From a virus, in the IMG/VR virus record IMGVR_UViG_3300010354_000461, positions 1-28,258 of that record: a stretch of DNA of 28,258 nt; one strand, written 5' to 3'. Made by a program: the position numbers and the translations under genes. The notes beneath the pieces are model-generated. The model was not told the origin of the DNA, made no database searches, and was given only the letters and a program-made list of their open reading frames with translations. How positions within the stretch are numbered: position 1 is the stretch's first letter; the number at the start of each line of letters is the position of its first letter. Below are positions 26,689 to 28,258 of this stretch, piece by piece.

Positions 26689-27258
26689 ATGTATTATATT
26701 TACTTTCTTAAAGATTTGAATGAAAAGGTTCAATATGTTGGACAAACACGGAATTTAAATGCTAGAAAAAGAGAACATAAAAGAAATAAACCTCCTCATA
26801 AGTTTGAAATAAAGGAAAAGACAGAAATTCCAGAAGATGCTAAAGAATTAGAAATTTTTTATATAGAAAAATTCAATACTTATAAAAAAGGATGGAATAG
26901 AACTCCAGGAGGAGAAGGATTTGATGGATATGATAGAGATGGAATTGGTGGTGCTAAAAAAGGAAGCATACCTTGGAATAAAGGAATAAAAAATTGTTTC
27001 TCAGAAGAAACAATAAAAAAGATGAAAAAAACCAGAAAGGGTAGAGTTTTTAGTAGAAAAATTAAAGATGAGCAAATAATAGAGATAAGAAAACTATATA
27101 ATGAACAACCATTTTTACAAGATGTTGGAATGACTATGAAAAATGGAAAAACAATGTCTTATATTCAGGCGTTTTGTAAAGAATATGCTAAAGATTATAA
27201 TTTAACTCCACAGGGATTAAAAAAAATTATATTAAATGAATGTTGGAAAAATGTTTAA
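26689..27258 (+). CDS. Free-standing GIY-YIG homing endonuclease with NUMOD-like DNA-binding tail
   Basis: This 189-residue protein opens with MYYIYFLKD...VQYVGQTRNLNARKREHKR. The YIY and YVG triads (residues 3-5 and 16-18), an Arg-rich helix and Glu in LEIFYIEKFNTY (about residues 54-65) make up the GIY-YIG nuclease fold. GWNRTPGGEG at 68-77 closes the domain. The C-terminal half carries a NUMOD3-like motif (GSIPWNKGIK, then SEETIKKMKKTRKG) and a helix-turn-helix-like QIIEIRKLYNEQ, which usually bind the target DNA. It lies in a different frame from the two gp17 halves, and its last bases overlap the C-intein ATG by 8 bases, so translation of the C-half may be coupled to it. It should cut intein-free terminase genes and spread the cassette. 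Activity is inferred. Confidence 0.92.
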   Translation: MYYIYFLKDLNEKVQYVGQTRNLNARKREHKRNKPPHKFEIKEKTEIPEDAKELEIFYIEKFNTYKKGWNRTPGGEGFDGYDRDGIGGAKKGSIPWNKGIKNCFSEETIKKMKKTRKGRVFSRKIKDEQIIEIRKLYNEQPFLQDVGMTMKNGKTMSYIQAFCKEYAKDYNLTPQGLKKIILNECWKNV

Positions 27259-27559
27259 ACTTAACAAAAATATTAAAGTAAAAACTCCTAGTGGATTTAA
27301 AGATTTTTCCGGAATTCAAAAAGTTTATAAACCATATTATCATTGGATTATATTTGATGATGGTTCCGAAATAAAATGTTCGGATAATCATTCATTTGGT
27401 AAAGAAAGAATTAAGGCATCAACAATTAAGGTTGATGATTTTTTACAAGGAAAAAAAGTAGTATATAATGAAATAGTAGAAGAGGGAATATATCTTTATG
27501 ACTTACTGGATGTTGGTAAGGATAATCTATATTATTCCAATAATATAGTATCACATAAC
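27251..27559 (+). other. C-intein coding segment (103 residues)
   Basis: The segment begins with its own ATG and ends at the Asn103 codon AAC (27557-27559), just before TGT for Cys+1. His102-Asn103-Cys104 is the standard C-terminal splice junction, needed for Asn cyclisation. The long C-part and short N-part together give about 132 residues, the size of a mini-intein lacking any endonuclease domain. Confidence 0.93.
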
Positions 27560-28258
27560 TGTGAATTTCTTGGATCAGTTGATACTTTGATTGCACCATC
27601 AAAGTTAAGGAGTCTCGTATATGACCACCCAAAGACCAGCAGCGGCGGTCTAGACGTTCATGATGATGTTCTAGACAATCATGATTACTTAATCACTGTA
27701 GACGTTGCTAGAGGCGTAGGAAACGATTACTCAGCGTTTACTGTGATTGATATCACATCGTTTCCACATCAAATTGTTGCAAAGTATAGAAACAATGAAA
27801 TAAAACCAATGCTTTTTCCAAGTGTCATTGTTGATATTGCAAAAAATTATAATAATGCATATATTTTATGCGAAGTAAATGATGTTGGAGATCAAGTAGC
27901 ATCAATCATACATTATGATTTAGAATATACTAATCTACTAATGTGTTCAATGAGAGGTAGAGCGGGGCAAATAGTTGGACAAGGATTTTCTGGAAAGAAA
28001 ACTCAACTTGGTGTAAAAATGTCTAAGACTGTTAAAAAAGTCGGATGCCTCAATCTAAAAACTATGATTGAGGAAAGCAAACTCATTTTCAAAGATTATG
28101 ATATTATGAGTGAACTTACTACATTCATTCAAAAACATAATTCCTTTGAAGCAGAAGAAGGTTGTAATGATGACCTTGCAATGTGCTTAGTAATTTATGC
28201 GTGGTTGGTTGCTCAAGATTATTTTAAAGAACTTACTGATCAAGATGTAAGAAAAAGA
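27251..28258 (+). CDS. 17: C-intein fused to the gp17 terminase nuclease half, runs off the window
   Basis: The frame starts at ATG 27251, inside the end of the endonuclease gene, and stays open for 336 codons to the window edge. Residues 1-103 are the C-intein: FKDFSGIQKV and HWIIFDDGSEIK strands, a block-B-like SDNH (44-47), an IYLYDLLDV block F and a terminal IVSHN with Asn103. Cys104 is the +1 extein residue. Residues 104-336 are the gp17 C-terminal nuclease: CEFLGSVDTL, then VDVARG (Asp151), LCEVND (Glu208) and NDDLAM (Asp308), the three metal-binding acids of the RNase H-like headful nuclease. As I remember it, the C-intein closely resembles AceL-TerL. Only a little of the protein's 3' end should be missing, judging from T4 gp17. 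Confidence 0.96.
   Translation, partial: MFKLNKNIKVKTPSGFKDFSGIQKVYKPYYHWIIFDDGSEIKCSDNHSFGKERIKASTIKVDDFLQGKKVVYNEIVEEGIYLYDLLDVGKDNLYYSNNIVSHNCEFLGSVDTLIAPSKLRSLVYDHPKTSSGGLDVHDDVLDNHDYLITVDVARGVGNDYSAFTVIDITSFPHQIVAKYRNNEIKPMLFPSVIVDIAKNYNNAYILCEVNDVGDQVASIIHYDLEYTNLLMCSMRGRAGQIVGQGFSGKKTQLGVKMSKTVKKVGCLNLKTMIEESKLIFKDYDIMSELTTFIQKHNSFEAEEGCNDDLAMCLVIYAWLVAQDYFKELTDQDVRKR

Larger units (their letters stand above)
26570..27559 (+). mobile_element. Split-intein/homing-endonuclease cassette interrupting gp17
   Basis: This 990-base unit sits exactly between the codons for Glu264 (GAA, end 26569) and the C-extein Cys (TGT 27560). It contains the N-intein, a stop, a 29-base gap, a GIY-YIG endonuclease gene and the C-intein. 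Removing it at the protein level yields ...VEFE-CEFLGS..., a continuous terminase. The cassette reads more A/T-rich than the extein codons around it, fitting separate ancestry. The endonuclease presumably cuts intein-free gp17 alleles at this site so that repair copies the cassette. The arrangement matches 'fractured genes' with split inteins known from marine phage sequences. Confidence 0.9.

Noticed and set aside
26657-27250. Group I intron interrupting gp17 with an intron-borne GIY-YIG gene (I-TevI style)
   Set aside because: Only 29 bases are non-coding upstream of the endonuclease and none downstream, far too little for a group I core. The codons on both sides of the insertion form recognisable intein halves with Cys1 and SHN/C.

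Overview
The window is a late (virion assembly) gene cluster of a T4-like myovirus. All genes are on the + strand, coding is nearly gap-free, and base composition is strongly A/T-rich. The gene set follows the T4 order: gp7-like, gp8, gp13, gp14, gp15, gp16 and gp17. Features such as a DUF4815 giant protein, AGIATYA-repeat fibres and GSGY-type repeats fit marine T4-like phages, of the kind that infect low-GC hosts such as Prochlorococcus, Synechococcus or Pelagibacter. That host guess comes from gene content and composition only; nothing here fixes it.

Layout. (1) 1-5335: 3' part of a giant gp7-like baseplate wedge protein. (2) 5367-10339: a tail-fibre gene with long 9-residue repeats and an embedded alpha/beta-hydrolase domain, overlapping by one base a second, stand-alone alpha/beta-hydrolase (HGGGW/GHSAG esterase type). 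These two lie between gp7-like and gp8, which are neighbours in T4. (3) 10371-11924: gp8 baseplate wedge. (4) 11931-19643: a 2570-residue DUF4815-type structural protein. (5) 19648-20032: two small overlapping genes. (6) 20032-23284: neck and tail-completion proteins gp13, gp14 and gp15; gp14 and gp15 carry extra beta modules placed before their C-terminal tails. (7) 23281-23712: terminase small subunit gp16. (8) 23699-25761: a 51-residue basic protein and a 635-residue mosaic of short Cys-rich phage motifs, which separate gp16 from gp17. (9) 25778 to the window end: terminase large subunit gp17, broken in two by a split intein, with a free-standing GIY-YIG homing endonuclease gene between the halves.

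The strongest find is the fractured gp17. The first half encodes the ATPase domain and a 29-residue N-intein. The second half encodes a 103-residue C-intein followed by the nuclease domain. Trans-splicing should rebuild one terminase with the junction FE|CEF. It resembles, as I remember it, the atypically split AceL-TerL intein family. A second notable point is the pair of adjacent predicted hydrolases, one built into a fibre, which suggests chemical modification of the host surface during adsorption. A third is that at least three sequence modules recur in otherwise unrelated baseplate, neck and tail proteins.

Expression signals are T4-late-promoter-like octamers (NATAAATA) in four intergenic gaps, and chains of stop/start overlaps (TAATG, ATGA) that suggest translational coupling. 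I saw no tRNA, CRISPR array, insertion sequence or convincing terminator, and no gene-free stretch over 300 bases.
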